Part shown: piece after piece, positions 1-7,163 of the stretch | Numbering within the stretch: position 1 is the first letter of the stretch | Layout: every line of letters begins with the position of its first letter | Assembly: GCA_002409525.1 (NCBI GenBank) | Contig: DHNM01000012.1 | Span: forward strand, 3,428 to 22,989 | Source: Eubacterium sp. UBA5416 | GTDB taxonomy: Bacteria > Bacillota > Clostridia > Lachnospirales > Lachnospiraceae | Length of the DNA: 19,562 nucleotides | Direction: 5' to 3' | Notes under the pieces: generated by a model | The model's input: the letters and a program-made list of their open reading frames with translations, nothing else | Databases searched by the model: none | What the model was told of the DNA's origin: nothing | Program-made: the position numbers and the translations under genes

Positions 1-86
1 GTTGCTTTCTCATGTTTGTTCGGATCCCAAGGTCATGCTTTTTCATGCAAGCATGAAAAAGCATGACCTTTTGACCCTGGTATCAT
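1..86 (+). repeat. Truncated copy 1 of the structured interspersed repeat
   Basis: This is the 3' portion of the repeat family; the rest lies before the window. It shows the right arm of P3 (ATGTTTGT at 12-19), a perfect 20-bp inverted repeat for P4 (29-48 with 51-70, separated by AA) and the right arm of the closing stem P1 (TGGTATCAT, 78-86). The base of P4 is imperfect here. It sits immediately downstream of hemW, which is on the minus strand, and overlaps its stop codon. It has no run of T after the stem on either strand, so it is not a standard terminator, though it could stabilise the hemW mRNA 3' end. Confidence 0.85.
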
Positions 87-1213
87 ACAAAATCTGCCAT
101 GATAATATTACTAACGGATATTCCCTTTCTTGTCAAGGAGATATGCCCGTCTATCCGCTGCATAAATCCGGTGTTTACGTATTTTTCGATCACATCGTGA
201 TAGATATCCCCGGGACTGCAGCGGAAACGTTCCAGGAAATCCCGCTCTGACACACCCTGGTTCATCCGAAGGCCGAGAATCATATATTCCTCAATCTGAT
301 CCTTTCGTTCCAGTTTCTCCGGATTCTTTCTGATGATGTCCGGCTTGTCACTATCGCTTAGATACTCCTTCCAGTCTGAGGTGTTCGTAAATCTTTCCTC
401 ATTCAGGAGTGATGAGGCGCCAAGCCCGAATCCCTGATAAGGAACGCGCTTCCAGTAGCCGATGTTATGGCGGCATTCATATCCTTCCTTTGCGTAATTT
501 GAAATCTCATATTGATGATAACCGTACTCCTCCAGGATGTCATGTGTCTTTTCATACATCAGACGTTCCGTCTCCTCATCCGGAAGGTCCAGATCTGCCT
601 GTTTTTCATAAAACGGTGTCCCCTCTTCCAGAATCAGGCTGTAGGCAGAGATATGTTCCGGTGCAAGGCGTGCCGTTTCCCGCAGATTTCTCTCCCAGTC
701 TCCATATGTCTGTCCGGGAAGTGCGGACATAAGATCCACATTTATGTTATCAAATCCCGCATTTCTTGCCAGTGAAAAGCTCTCATGAAACTCCTCTGCC
801 GTATGAATTCTGCCAAGGCGCCTCAATTCGACGTCTGATAGTGACTGGCAGCCAATGCTGATGCGGTTAAACCCCATCCGGCGATAGGCTTCCAGTTTTT
901 CTGCCGTAAGCGTACCCGGATTTGCCTCCAATGTGATCTCAGCCTTGTCAGAAAAACAAAACCTGCTTTTTATTTCATTCATTATCATCCGCATACTGTG
1001 AGATTCCAGCAGAGAGGGGGTGCCGCCCCCAAAAAAAGCGGATATCACCCGATAATGATCTGCATCGGGAAAACTGTCAATTTCCCGTATCAAAGCGTCC
1101 GTATAAGAAACTTTCGCACCATCGGAACAGGAAAAGGACAAGAAGTCACAGTATTCACATTTTCTGGCACAAAAAGGAATATGTACATATAATTCCAACT
1201 CTTTTTTCTTCAT
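83..1213 (-). CDS. hemW: HemW-like radical SAM protein (heme chaperone, formerly 'oxygen-independent coproporphyrinogen III oxidase-like')
   Basis: A 376-residue cytoplasmic protein. The N-terminus carries HIPFCARKCEYCDF (residues 11-24), whose CX3CX2C cysteines C15, C19 and C22 bind the radical-SAM 4Fe-4S cluster. The residue after the third cysteine is D, without the extra CXC cysteine typical of true HemN, so HemW is the better name. GGGTPS (SAM-binding) and the C-terminal HemN domain ending RKGISVSNIIMADF are also visible. HemW family members bind heme and are proposed to deliver it to target proteins; the exact role in clostridia is unsettled. The ATG has a good site (GGGAGGT, about 5 bases upstream). 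It lies 91 bp downstream of lepA on the same strand, the usual lepA-hemW order in Firmicutes. Its TGA falls within repeat copy 1. Confidence 0.93.
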   Translation of the reverse strand: MKKKELELYVHIPFCARKCEYCDFLSFSCSDGAKVSYTDALIREIDSFPDADHYRVISAFFGGGTPSLLESHSMRMIMNEIKSRFCFSDKAEITLEANPGTLTAEKLEAYRRMGFNRISIGCQSLSDVELRRLGRIHTAEEFHESFSLARNAGFDNINVDLMSALPGQTYGDWERNLRETARLAPEHISAYSLILEEGTPFYEKQADLDLPDEETERLMYEKTHDILEEYGYHQYEISNYAKEGYECRHNIGYWKRVPYQGFGLGASSLLNEERFTNTSDWKEYLSDSDKPDIIRKNPEKLERKDQIEEYMILGLRMNQGVSERDFLERFRCSPGDIYHDVIEKYVNTGFMQRIDGHISLTRKGISVSNIIMADFV

Positions 1214-1304
1214 TTGTACCTCCCTTTCCGCTCTGCCAGGTGTAAAAATCTTTTACCGGGCAGAAAAAGCAAGCCATTCCCCGCGAAAAGGGAACAGCTT
1301 CTCA

Positions 1305-3125
1305 TCAATCATCATCAAGTTTCAGGACACTCATAAATGCCTTTTGGGGAATCTCAACATTTCCTACCTGGCGCATGCGTTTCTTTCCCTCTTTCTGCTT
1401 TTCCAATAGTTTTCTCTTCCGGCTGATATCGCCGCCGTAGCATTTGGCCAGTACGTCTTTTCGAACGGCCTTTACGGTTTCTCTGGCTATGATCTTGGAA
1501 CCGACAGCCGCCTGAATCGGTATCTCAAAGAGCTGCCGTGGAATTTCTTCTTTCAGTTTCTCACACATTCTCCTGCCCCGGTCATATGCGGAATCTGCGA
1601 ACACGATGAAAGAAAGCGCATCAACTTCTTCTTTGTTCACCAGGATGTCCAGTTTCACCAGATTGCTTTTATCATAACCTGTAAGCTCGTAGTCGAACGA
1701 TGCATAACCTCTCGACCTGGATTTCAGAGCATCAAAGAAGTCATAAATAATTTCATTCAATGGCATCTTATAGTGAAGCATGGCACGGGTTGTCTCCATA
1801 TACTCCATCCCCTGATACTGTCCCCTTCTCTGCTGACAGAGTTCCATGATCGGCCCTATAAATTCTGTTGTGACCATAATATCGGCGGAGACTACCGGTT
1901 CTTCCATATAATCAATCTCTGTGGGATCCGGCATGTTAGAGGGGTTGGTCAGCTCCATATGGCTCCCGTCTGTTTTGTACACTTTGTATATAACGCCGGG
2001 CGCCGTGGTGATCAAATCAAGATTATATTCTCTCTCCAGGCGTTCCTGTATAATTTCCAGATGAAGGAGTCCTAAGAATCCGCAGCGAAAACCAAATCCC
2101 AGTGCCGCAGATGTCTCCGGCTCGAAGAAGAGAGACGCATCGTTGAGTTGAAGCTTTTCCAGCGCATCCCGAAGTTCCTGATAATCGGCTCCGTCTGCAG
2201 GGTACATCCCACAGTAAACCATGGGATTTACTTTTTTATATCCCGGCAGCGGACTCTCACAGGGTCTGTCGTCATCCGTGACCGTGTCTCCCACACGTGT
2301 ATCGGCTACATTTTTGATGCTGGCAGAGATATAACCGACCATTCCCGCGGAGAGTTCATCACAGGGAATCAGCTGCCCTGCCCCAAAGTATCCCACTTCC
2401 ACCACCTCTTCTGTGGCACCTGTAGCCATCATTCTTATTCTCGTTCCTTTTTTTACGCTTCCCTCTTTAATCCTGCAGGAAATGATAACTCCCCGATAAG
2501 AATCATAGACAGAATCAAAGATCAATGCCTGGAGTGGATGATCCCTGCTTCCACCGGGTGCAGGGACCTTCCTGATGAGTTCTTCCAGTACCCGGTCGAC
2601 GTTTAATCCTGTTTTTGCTGAAATCTGAGGACAGCCCTGAGCTTCTATTCCAATCACATCCTCAATCTCCGCAATCACACGTTTTGGTTCCGCACTGGGC
2701 AGATCAATCTTATTAATCACCGGGAACACATCCAGATCATGATCCAGAGCCAGATATACATTTGCCAGAGTCTGTGCTTCGATGCCCTGGGAAGCGTCCA
2801 CCACGAGTATTGCGCCGTCACATGCAGCGAGACTCCTGGACACTTCATAATTAAAATCCACATGTCCCGGCGTATCTATCATATTCAGAATATATTCCTG
2901 TCCGTCCTCTGCCTTGTATATAGTTCGGACAGCCTGCGCTTTGATTGTGATTCCACGCTCTCTCTCCAGTTCCATGTTATCCAGCACCTGGGACTGCATC
3001 TCTCGCTCGGTCAGCAGACCTGTCATCTGAATAATCCGGTCCGCCAGCGTGGATTTACCGTGATCAATGTGCGCAATAATGCAAAAATTCCGTATATTCT
3101 TCTGATCTATCACTGCCAAGTTCAT
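1305..3125 (-). CDS. lepA: Elongation factor 4 (LepA), ribosome-associated GTPase
   Basis: About 606 residues, the usual LepA length. EF4 is a translational GTPase that binds the ribosome and affects elongation or initiation fidelity. The GTPase motifs are clear: AHIDHGKST (G1, about 18-26), the switch region RERGITIK, DTPGHVDF (G3) and NKIDLP (G4). EF-G-like domains and the LepA C-terminal domain follow, ending in KLDDD. The open frame continues upstream to 3350, but those 75 residues translate the complement of repeat copy 2 and do not resemble LepA. I place the start at the ATG of MNLAVIDQKNIRNF. AGGAGG lies only about one base before that ATG, whereas TTG two codons later (3117-3119) has a 7-base spacing, so the true start could be that TTG. 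It precedes hemW in a likely operon. Confidence 0.95.
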   Translation of the reverse strand: MNLAVIDQKNIRNFCIIAHIDHGKSTLADRIIQMTGLLTEREMQSQVLDNMELERERGITIKAQAVRTIYKAEDGQEYILNMIDTPGHVDFNYEVSRSLAACDGAILVVDASQGIEAQTLANVYLALDHDLDVFPVINKIDLPSAEPKRVIAEIEDVIGIEAQGCPQISAKTGLNVDRVLEELIRKVPAPGGSRDHPLQALIFDSVYDSYRGVIISCRIKEGSVKKGTRIRMMATGATEEVVEVGYFGAGQLIPCDELSAGMVGYISASIKNVADTRVGDTVTDDDRPCESPLPGYKKVNPMVYCGMYPADGADYQELRDALEKLQLNDASLFFEPETSAALGFGFRCGFLGLLHLEIIQERLEREYNLDLITTAPGVIYKVYKTDGSHMELTNPSNMPDPTEIDYMEEPVVSADIMVTTEFIGPIMELCQQRRGQYQGMEYMETTRAMLHYKMPLNEIIYDFFDALKSRSRGYASFDYELTGYDKSNLVKLDILVNKEEVDALSFIVFADSAYDRGRRMCEKLKEEIPRQLFEIPIQAAVGSKIIARETVKAVRKDVLAKCYGGDISRKRKLLEKQKEGKKRMRQVGNVEIPQKAFMSVLKLDDD

Positions 3126-3153
3126 TCCTCCTGAAATGTATCTTCTATAAATA

Positions 3154-3331
3154 CGCCCTGACGGGCTTTTTCGCACCCCCATGATACACGGATTGCTCTG
3201 CACAAGTGCTCCCGCAATCCTACAAACATTCAAAGTCCGCCCTGTCGGGCTTCCTTCCATGTTTGTTCGGGTCTCAAATTCATGCTTTTTCATGCGAGCA
3301 TGAAACGCATGACCTTTCGACCCTGTATCAT
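3154..3331 (+). repeat. Copy 2 of the structured interspersed repeat, with an upstream remnant
   Basis: The complete unit is 3181-3331. Closing stem P1 is ATGATACA (3181-3188) with TGTATCAT (3324-3331). P2 is 3190-3220, GGATTGC with GCAATCC, and an inner GCAC-AA-GTGC. P3 is 3222-3266, ACAAACAT with ATGTTTGT, enclosing a GCCC/GGGC mini-hairpin. P4 runs from GGGTC (3269-3273) to GACCC (3319-3323). Before it, 3154-3180 holds a remnant: GCCC-TGAC-GGGC, a T run and CGCACC, matching the junction seen before copies 3 and 4. It lies between spoIIP and lepA, so a transcript into lepA would carry its complement as leader. Confidence 0.85.
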
Positions 3332-3333
3332 TC

Positions 3334-3363
3334 ATTGTAACATAGATCAAGTGACTTTGTCAT
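3334..3363 (-). promoter_or_regulatory. Candidate vegetative promoter for lepA-hemW
   Basis: On the minus strand, ATGACA (3358-3363; 5 of 6 to TTGACA), an 18-bp spacer and TACAAT (3334-3339; 5 of 6 to TATAAT). It lies just after the spoIIP stop and reads into repeat copy 2, then lepA. A TATAAT at 3374-3379 is an alternative -10 without a good -35. Confidence 0.45.
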
Positions 3364-3384
3364 TACTCTTCTTATTATACCCTC

Positions 3385-4677
3385 TTACTGTATGGTCTTA
3401 TTAGTCCCCTCCAGAACCGAATTTAATACCTTTGCAAAGGGCTCCATGGCATTTCTGACTTCTTCCAGTGTATTGGTCTGCGCTCCCACTTCCAAAAGAA
3501 TTGATCTGGGACGAACATGCAGGTTATACCGCAGTCCCTTCAAATAGATACAGCGGGTAAAATCCGGATAGCACTGATTCGCAAGATATTCCAGCTGAAA
3601 GGAAAATGCCAGATTGTCTTTGATATAAGGATTGGGAAGTGACGGATTATCTCCGTTCATTCTTGTTCGGGAAAGGCCATTAAAAAGCATGATCTGCGCC
3701 GTTGGCTTTCCGTCGATCTCGGTGACCAGATGTTTTGAATCGTCGACACCATCCCTGTGCAGATCAATCACAACTTCGATTGACGGATTGTCCTGCAGTG
3801 TCTGCTCCACAACTGGCAGCGCATAATTATAGGCTTTGCTTCTGTTCTCTTTTCCATCCACCAGATCGAACGTGTTTGTCAGGTGTATCACCTGATATCC
3901 GTAGGTGTCCTGAAGAATCGATGTCAGCCGGTTTCCGAGGCCCACCACCGTTGTATCCGGATCACCCGGCGTCGAATCCGCAAATGCTTCCTGTGAGTGA
4001 GTATGATAGATCAGGATCTGCGGGACAGATTGATCTTTCGCAATTTTCATGTCATTTGCCCAGAACTCATCCGCGTTAATCTGTGATTTTTCGGCTGTCG
4101 TATTCTTATCGACTACAAAATAGTTATTTACAAGAAAATCAAAGTTCCTCAACTGGTCTATGGGTATGGGGTTTACAATATTAATGGAACTGGCTGCTTT
4201 CGCTTCCTCTTCTTTCGCTTTGGCGGCTTCTTCCTGTTGTTTTTTCTGTTCTTCTTCTTTTTTCTTCTGCTCGTCCTGTTTTGCCTTTTCCTGATTCTCA
4301 TCAGTCATCTTTGTCTGAATCGCTTTTGCGTTTTCATCTCGTATGGCTTTTTTGGTTGAATCGTCTTCAATTACCTGCTCATCATTCACTTTCTTCTTTT
4401 CGCCCACTCCCATGCCCGGGATCTGCTCCTTTGCGGTCTGAACCACCTGTTCAATAAAGTCTCCGCTGCCGGGATCATCCGCGTCATAAAAAACCTGGGG
4501 CAGATAAATCTTGACTGCCAGATTCTGCGCCTGTTCATACGCAGCAGAGATAATCTCTTTTCCCCGTTCAAATCCACCGGCCGAGATCACGCTGAAACTT
4601 CTGTAAATTAAAAATGAAGCGATCACTGCCAGTACGATAATCACCACCGTCCCCGTTCCCCTGTCATTATTGTCCAA
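3385..4677 (-). CDS. spoIIP: Stage II sporulation protein P, peptidoglycan amidase/endopeptidase
   Basis: About 430 residues from the TTG start. SpoIIP works with SpoIID and SpoIIM (the DMP complex) in the mother-cell membrane, degrading septal peptidoglycan so that the forespore can be engulfed. An N-terminal membrane segment (about residues 10-28) anchors it. A charged, low-complexity K/E/Q linker spans about 108-163. The catalytic domain has ILIYHTHSQEAF (221-232; candidate zinc ligands H225/H227 and E230) and VIDLHRDG (H307), both signature SpoIIP motifs. The frame opens at 4749, but the upstream ATGs lack ribosome sites. The TTG at 4675-4677 follows GGGGGTG by about five bases, giving MDNNDRGTG before the membrane segment. 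It lies between rpsT and lepA, a common Firmicute order. Confidence 0.93.
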   Translation of the reverse strand: MDNNDRGTGTVVIIVLAVIASFLIYRSFSVISAGGFERGKEIISAAYEQAQNLAVKIYLPQVFYDADDPGSGDFIEQVVQTAKEQIPGMGVGEKKKVNDEQVIEDDSTKKAIRDENAKAIQTKMTDENQEKAKQDEQKKKEEEQKKQQEEAAKAKEEEAKAASSINIVNPIPIDQLRNFDFLVNNYFVVDKNTTAEKSQINADEFWANDMKIAKDQSVPQILIYHTHSQEAFADSTPGDPDTTVVGLGNRLTSILQDTYGYQVIHLTNTFDLVDGKENRSKAYNYALPVVEQTLQDNPSIEVVIDLHRDGVDDSKHLVTEIDGKPTAQIMLFNGLSRTRMNGDNPSLPNPYIKDNLAFSFQLEYLANQCYPDFTRCIYLKGLRYNLHVRPRSILLEVGAQTNTLEEVRNAMEPFAKVLNSVLEGTNKTIQ

Positions 4678-4696
4678 CCTCTCACCCCCTGTATAT

Positions 4697-4726
4697 ATTT
4701 TATGCATGGGGTGTAAGTTGATACCT
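4697..4726 (-). promoter_or_regulatory. Weak sigma-E-like promoter candidate for spoIIP
   Basis: On the minus strand, CATAAAAT (4697-4704) resembles the sigma-E -10 consensus CATACAnT. A weak -35-like GTATC element lies about 14 bp upstream. It would start transcription just before the spoIIP ribosome site. Mother-cell sigma-E control of spoIIP is known in Bacillus; the match here is partial, so this is tentative. Confidence 0.3.
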
Positions 4727-4735
4727 ACGGATTTT

Positions 4736-4779
4736 AAAGAGGCTCCCATTCACATGACGGTATGAATGGAAGCCTCTTT
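4736..4779 (-). terminator. Hairpin terminator downstream of rpsT
   Basis: AAAGAGGCT (4736-4744) pairs with AGCCTCTTT (4771-4779), and inside it CCATTCA pairs with TGAATGG. That makes 16 pairs with one small bulge. The minus-strand T tract is short (TTT), and the structure sits about 20 bp after the rpsT stop, separating rpsT from spoIIP. Confidence 0.7.
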
Positions 4780-4799
4780 CTATAATCTTTTTTATCTAT

Positions 4800-5063
4800 T
4801 TATGCGATTGAGTTTACAGCCCTGCTCAAACGTGCAACTTTTCTGGATACGTTGTTCTTATGATAGACGCCCTTGGATCCTGCTTTTTCAATTGTGGAAA
4901 TCGCAGATGTAAGTGCGCTCTGAGCAGCAGTCTTATCTTTTGCTTCGACAGCTGTCTCAACTTTCTTGATAGAAGTCTTCACAGCAGATCTAACTGCTTT
5001 GTTTCTATCTGTCTTTGCCTGTGTTACCAGAATTCTCTTCTTTGCTGATTTAATGTTTGCCAA
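4800..5063 (-). CDS. rpsT: 30S ribosomal protein S20
   Basis: An 87-residue basic protein that binds 16S rRNA as a primary assembly protein of the small subunit. The N-terminus (M)ANIKSAKKRILVTQ is the classical S20 signature, and the rest is alanine- and lysine-rich helical sequence ending SRAVNSIA. The start is TTG at 5061-5063; AGGAGGTG lies about 6 bases upstream. The open frame reaches 5138, but the 25 extra residues do not belong to S20 and the family begins exactly at this TTG. It is transcribed alone, between its own promoter (5147-5175) and a terminator (4736-4779), divergently from gpr. The E. coli rpsT gene also starts with UUG, which is linked to autogenous control. Confidence 0.96.
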   Translation of the reverse strand: MANIKSAKKRILVTQAKTDRNKAVRSAVKTSIKKVETAVEAKDKTAAQSALTSAISTIEKAGSKGVYHKNNVSRKVARLSRAVNSIA

Positions 5064-5066
5064 ACT

Positions 5067-5083
5067 GTACACCTCCTGTATAC
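5067..5083 (-). promoter_or_regulatory. Hairpin presenting the rpsT Shine-Dalgarno sequence in its loop
   Basis: On the minus strand GTATAC (5078-5083) pairs with GTGTAC (5067-5072), six pairs with one G-U wobble, around the loop AGGAG, which is the core of the ribosome site. The stem ends three bases before the TTG codon. Such a hairpin could modulate initiation, for example by S20 feedback; that is inference. Confidence 0.5.
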
Positions 5084-5146
5084 CAAATACCATTTTTCTC
5101 TTTGCCGCCGGGACAGACACGGACGCTCCGACGAACATACCTTTTT

Positions 5147-5175
5147 ATCTTATACTTTTTATCTATCATTGTCAA
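5147..5175 (-). promoter_or_regulatory. Sigma-A-type promoter of rpsT
   Basis: On the minus strand, a perfect -35 TTGACA (5170-5175) is followed by TATAAG (5149-5154) at 15 bp or TAAGAT (5147-5152) at 17 bp. The predicted leader to the TTG start is about 75-80 bases. Confidence 0.7.
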
Positions 5176-5257
5176 TACATATTTCCATGAAATATGCAAA
5201 AGATAAGATAAGCTTAAAAAAAGCCTCAAGCAGCTTAAGTAAAGGAGACGATCCAAA

Positions 5258-6163
5258 ATGAACCAGTACAAAGTGCGAACTGATCTTGTCATGGAAAATG
5301 GAGAAAAGTACGAAAAAGATAACGTGGAAATACCCGGTGTTAAGATCCGAAAACATTATAATAAAGCGAAGGATCTTCGTACCACTCTGGTGAAAATCGA
5401 AACAGAGCACGGAGCGCATCTGATGGAAAAACCAATCGGCACCTATATCACGATGGAAGCTCCCTCTATGACAGCGGAAGATGAAGATTACCACAGAGAA
5501 ATTTCGATTGAGCTGTCGCGGCATATAAAAAAACTGATGCCCAAAAATCTCAAGTCCGTCCTTGTCGTAGGTCTTGGAAACCAGGAAATCACCCCTGACG
5601 CCTTAGGACCTGATGTGATTAATAACCTGCATATAACCAGGCATCTTGTACGTGAATACGGATACGCCGGTCCCGGCACCAAAGGCGCTCCGATGGTCAG
5701 TGCCCTGGTCCCGGGTGTCATGGCTCAGACCGGAATGGAAACAATGGAAATTATGAAGGGCGTCATAGAGAAGACAGAACCGGATACAGTCATTGTCATC
5801 GACGCCCTGGCGGCACGCAACACAAAGCGGCTAAATTGTACCATACAACTGACCGACACCGGAATCAGTCCCGGTTCAGGCGTAGGAAATTATCGCTGTG
5901 CCCTCACAAAGGAGAGCCTTGGAATACCTGTCATCGGAATCGGAATTCCAACGGTAGTGGATGCGGGCACCATTGTCCACGACGCGGTTTCCAACTTGCT
6001 GGAGGCTTTGGAGGAATCCGAAATTCAGGAGTTCTTAAGTGAAATCATAAGTCCCTCCCTAATGTCTATGTTCGTGACACCAAAGGACATCGATGAGACG
6101 ATCAAACGTCTCAGCTATACCGTTTCAGAGGGAATTAATATGACATTTTCGAACTATACCTGA
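5258..6163 (+). CDS. gpr: Germination protease GPR (peptidase family A25)
   Basis: 301 residues. GPR is made as a zymogen in the forespore and, at germination, degrades the small acid-soluble proteins that coat spore DNA. Conserved blocks are VVGLGN (103-108), TPDALGP (112-118), PGVMAQTGME (152-161), IDALAAR (181-187), SGVGN (207-211) and GIGIPTVVDA (227-236). By alignment from memory, D114 and D182 correspond to the two proposed catalytic aspartates. The N-terminal VRTD-LV resembles the Bacillus self-cleavage site, giving a propeptide of only about nine residues. The protein is about 70 residues shorter than Bacillus GPR, mostly by loss of an insertion before the C-terminal VTPKDID motif. 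AAAGGAGA lies upstream of the ATG. Its 3' end overlaps holA by 29 bp, tail to tail. I found no convincing sigma-G promoter upstream. Confidence 0.95.
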   Translation: MNQYKVRTDLVMENGEKYEKDNVEIPGVKIRKHYNKAKDLRTTLVKIETEHGAHLMEKPIGTYITMEAPSMTAEDEDYHREISIELSRHIKKLMPKNLKSVLVVGLGNQEITPDALGPDVINNLHITRHLVREYGYAGPGTKGAPMVSALVPGVMAQTGMETMEIMKGVIEKTEPDTVIVIDALAARNTKRLNCTIQLTDTGISPGSGVGNYRCALTKESLGIPVIGIGIPTVVDAGTIVHDAVSNLLEALEESEIQEFLSEIISPSLMSMFVTPKDIDETIKRLSYTVSEGINMTFSNYT

Positions 6164-7121
6164 TAATCAGTAGTTCTACACTCAGGACATCCGTAAGCCG
6201 CCCTGTTTTCACATCTGTTTCTGTCGATATACAGTCATCCATGGCGGATTGAAGCCGTGTTGTGGAATAACTGCGTGTCAACGGCAGATACTTTCTCACC
6301 ACAAAATCCCGAAGGCCTGTGTGTAACGCAATCATATGGGTATCACATCCTTCAAGCTGCAGGTTTTTCACCTGCAGCATCATGTTAAACTCTCTTGCAA
6401 TCAGGGCGAGGATTTTCATTGGCGGCTCCTTTAAGGACAGCAGATCATAATAGAGATCAAGTGCCTTTTTCTGCTGTCTTGCCGTCACAGCCCGGACCAT
6501 GTCAAAGATTTGATTCGTGATCTGGGCTGTACATATGGTATTAATATCCTCTGTAGTGATGATATCCCGTCCCATCGTGTAGGAAATCAGCTTTTCCAGC
6601 TCTTGTTCGATATTTCCCATATCTGTTCCGGTCATCGATAAAAACAGCTCCATGTTGGATTTTGTAATCTTTTTATTTTCTTTTTTTAGTATTCCCAGTA
6701 CCCATCTGGTCAGGGTTTTTTCGTTCTGAGCGGCGAATTCTACAACTCTCCCATATTTCCTTACAGCCTTATACATACGGCCGCGTTTATCTACATCACT
6801 TTCCACGAATACCATACAGATATAATCAGGGAGCTCCGCCATATAATCCGCAAGCCGGCCTGTTTTATTTTTAAAAAATCCCGTGTCCTGCAGCAGGATC
6901 ATACGGTGATCCGAGAAAAACGGCATGGTTTCCGCCAGATCTATGATCTGTCCCTCATCCTGACCCTTCCCCCGAAACTCAGAATAATTCATTGTATCTT
7001 CCCGGTTCAGTGCATTACACAGCTTATCCCGAAACTGTATCTTCAGATAAGTCTCCTCACCATAGAGCAGATACACCTTTTTAAATTTTTTGTTTTTTAT
7101 ATCTTCAATGATACTCTTCAT
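6135..7121 (-). CDS. holA: DNA polymerase III subunit delta
   Basis: 328 residues, the normal length. Delta is the clamp-loader subunit that opens the beta sliding clamp. The start MKSIIEDIKNKKFKKVYLLYGEETYL is typical: the YLLYGEE motif begins the first AAA+-like domain, and ETMPFFSDHRMILLQD and VESDVDKRGRMYK follow as in the family. The C-terminal helical collar domain includes MKILALIAREFNMML. The ribosome site is weak: GGAG lies about 12 bases before the ATG, and AAGAG abuts it. It starts 42 bp after the arabinofuranosidase gene on the same strand, with no clear promoter or terminator between them, and overlaps gpr at its end. Clustering of holA with rpsT, gpr, spoIIP and lepA is common in Firmicutes. 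Confidence 0.93.
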   Translation of the reverse strand: MKSIIEDIKNKKFKKVYLLYGEETYLKIQFRDKLCNALNREDTMNYSEFRGKGQDEGQIIDLAETMPFFSDHRMILLQDTGFFKNKTGRLADYMAELPDYICMVFVESDVDKRGRMYKAVRKYGRVVEFAAQNEKTLTRWVLGILKKENKKITKSNMELFLSMTGTDMGNIEQELEKLISYTMGRDIITTEDINTICTAQITNQIFDMVRAVTARQQKKALDLYYDLLSLKEPPMKILALIAREFNMMLQVKNLQLEGCDTHMIALHTGLRDFVVRKYLPLTRSYSTTRLQSAMDDCISTETDVKTGRLTDVLSVELLIIRYSSKMSY

Positions 7122-7163
7122 CTCTTAGCTTACAACTCCAATTCATTTTTTCCTGACAATGAT

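Noticed and set aside
1..86. P4 hairpins as ordinary Rho-independent terminators
   Set aside because: The stems are long but lack a following T run on either strand, and copies also lie upstream of genes (lepA, abfA, araC), where a terminator would be harmful.
1214..1304. Terminator or attenuator between lepA and hemW
   Set aside because: Short pairings such as TTCCC/GGGAA exist but are weak and have no T run.
2148..2606. 152-codon plus-strand frame opposite lepA
   Set aside because: An antisense shadow of lepA with no ribosome site or domain.
3181..3331. Insertion sequence or typical MITE
   Set aside because: No transposase is present, the short ATGATACA ends are also the P1 stem, and I could not see target-site duplications. 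A trans-mobilised element remains possible, so this is left open in the findings.
3126..3350. 75-residue N-terminal extension of LepA
   Set aside because: It translates the complement of repeat copy 2, has no LepA homology by eye, and a strong ribosome site lies at the normal start.
5176..5257. Sigma-G promoter for gpr
   Set aside because: Expected from Bacillus, but no pair of -35 and -10 elements at proper spacing could be found by eye.
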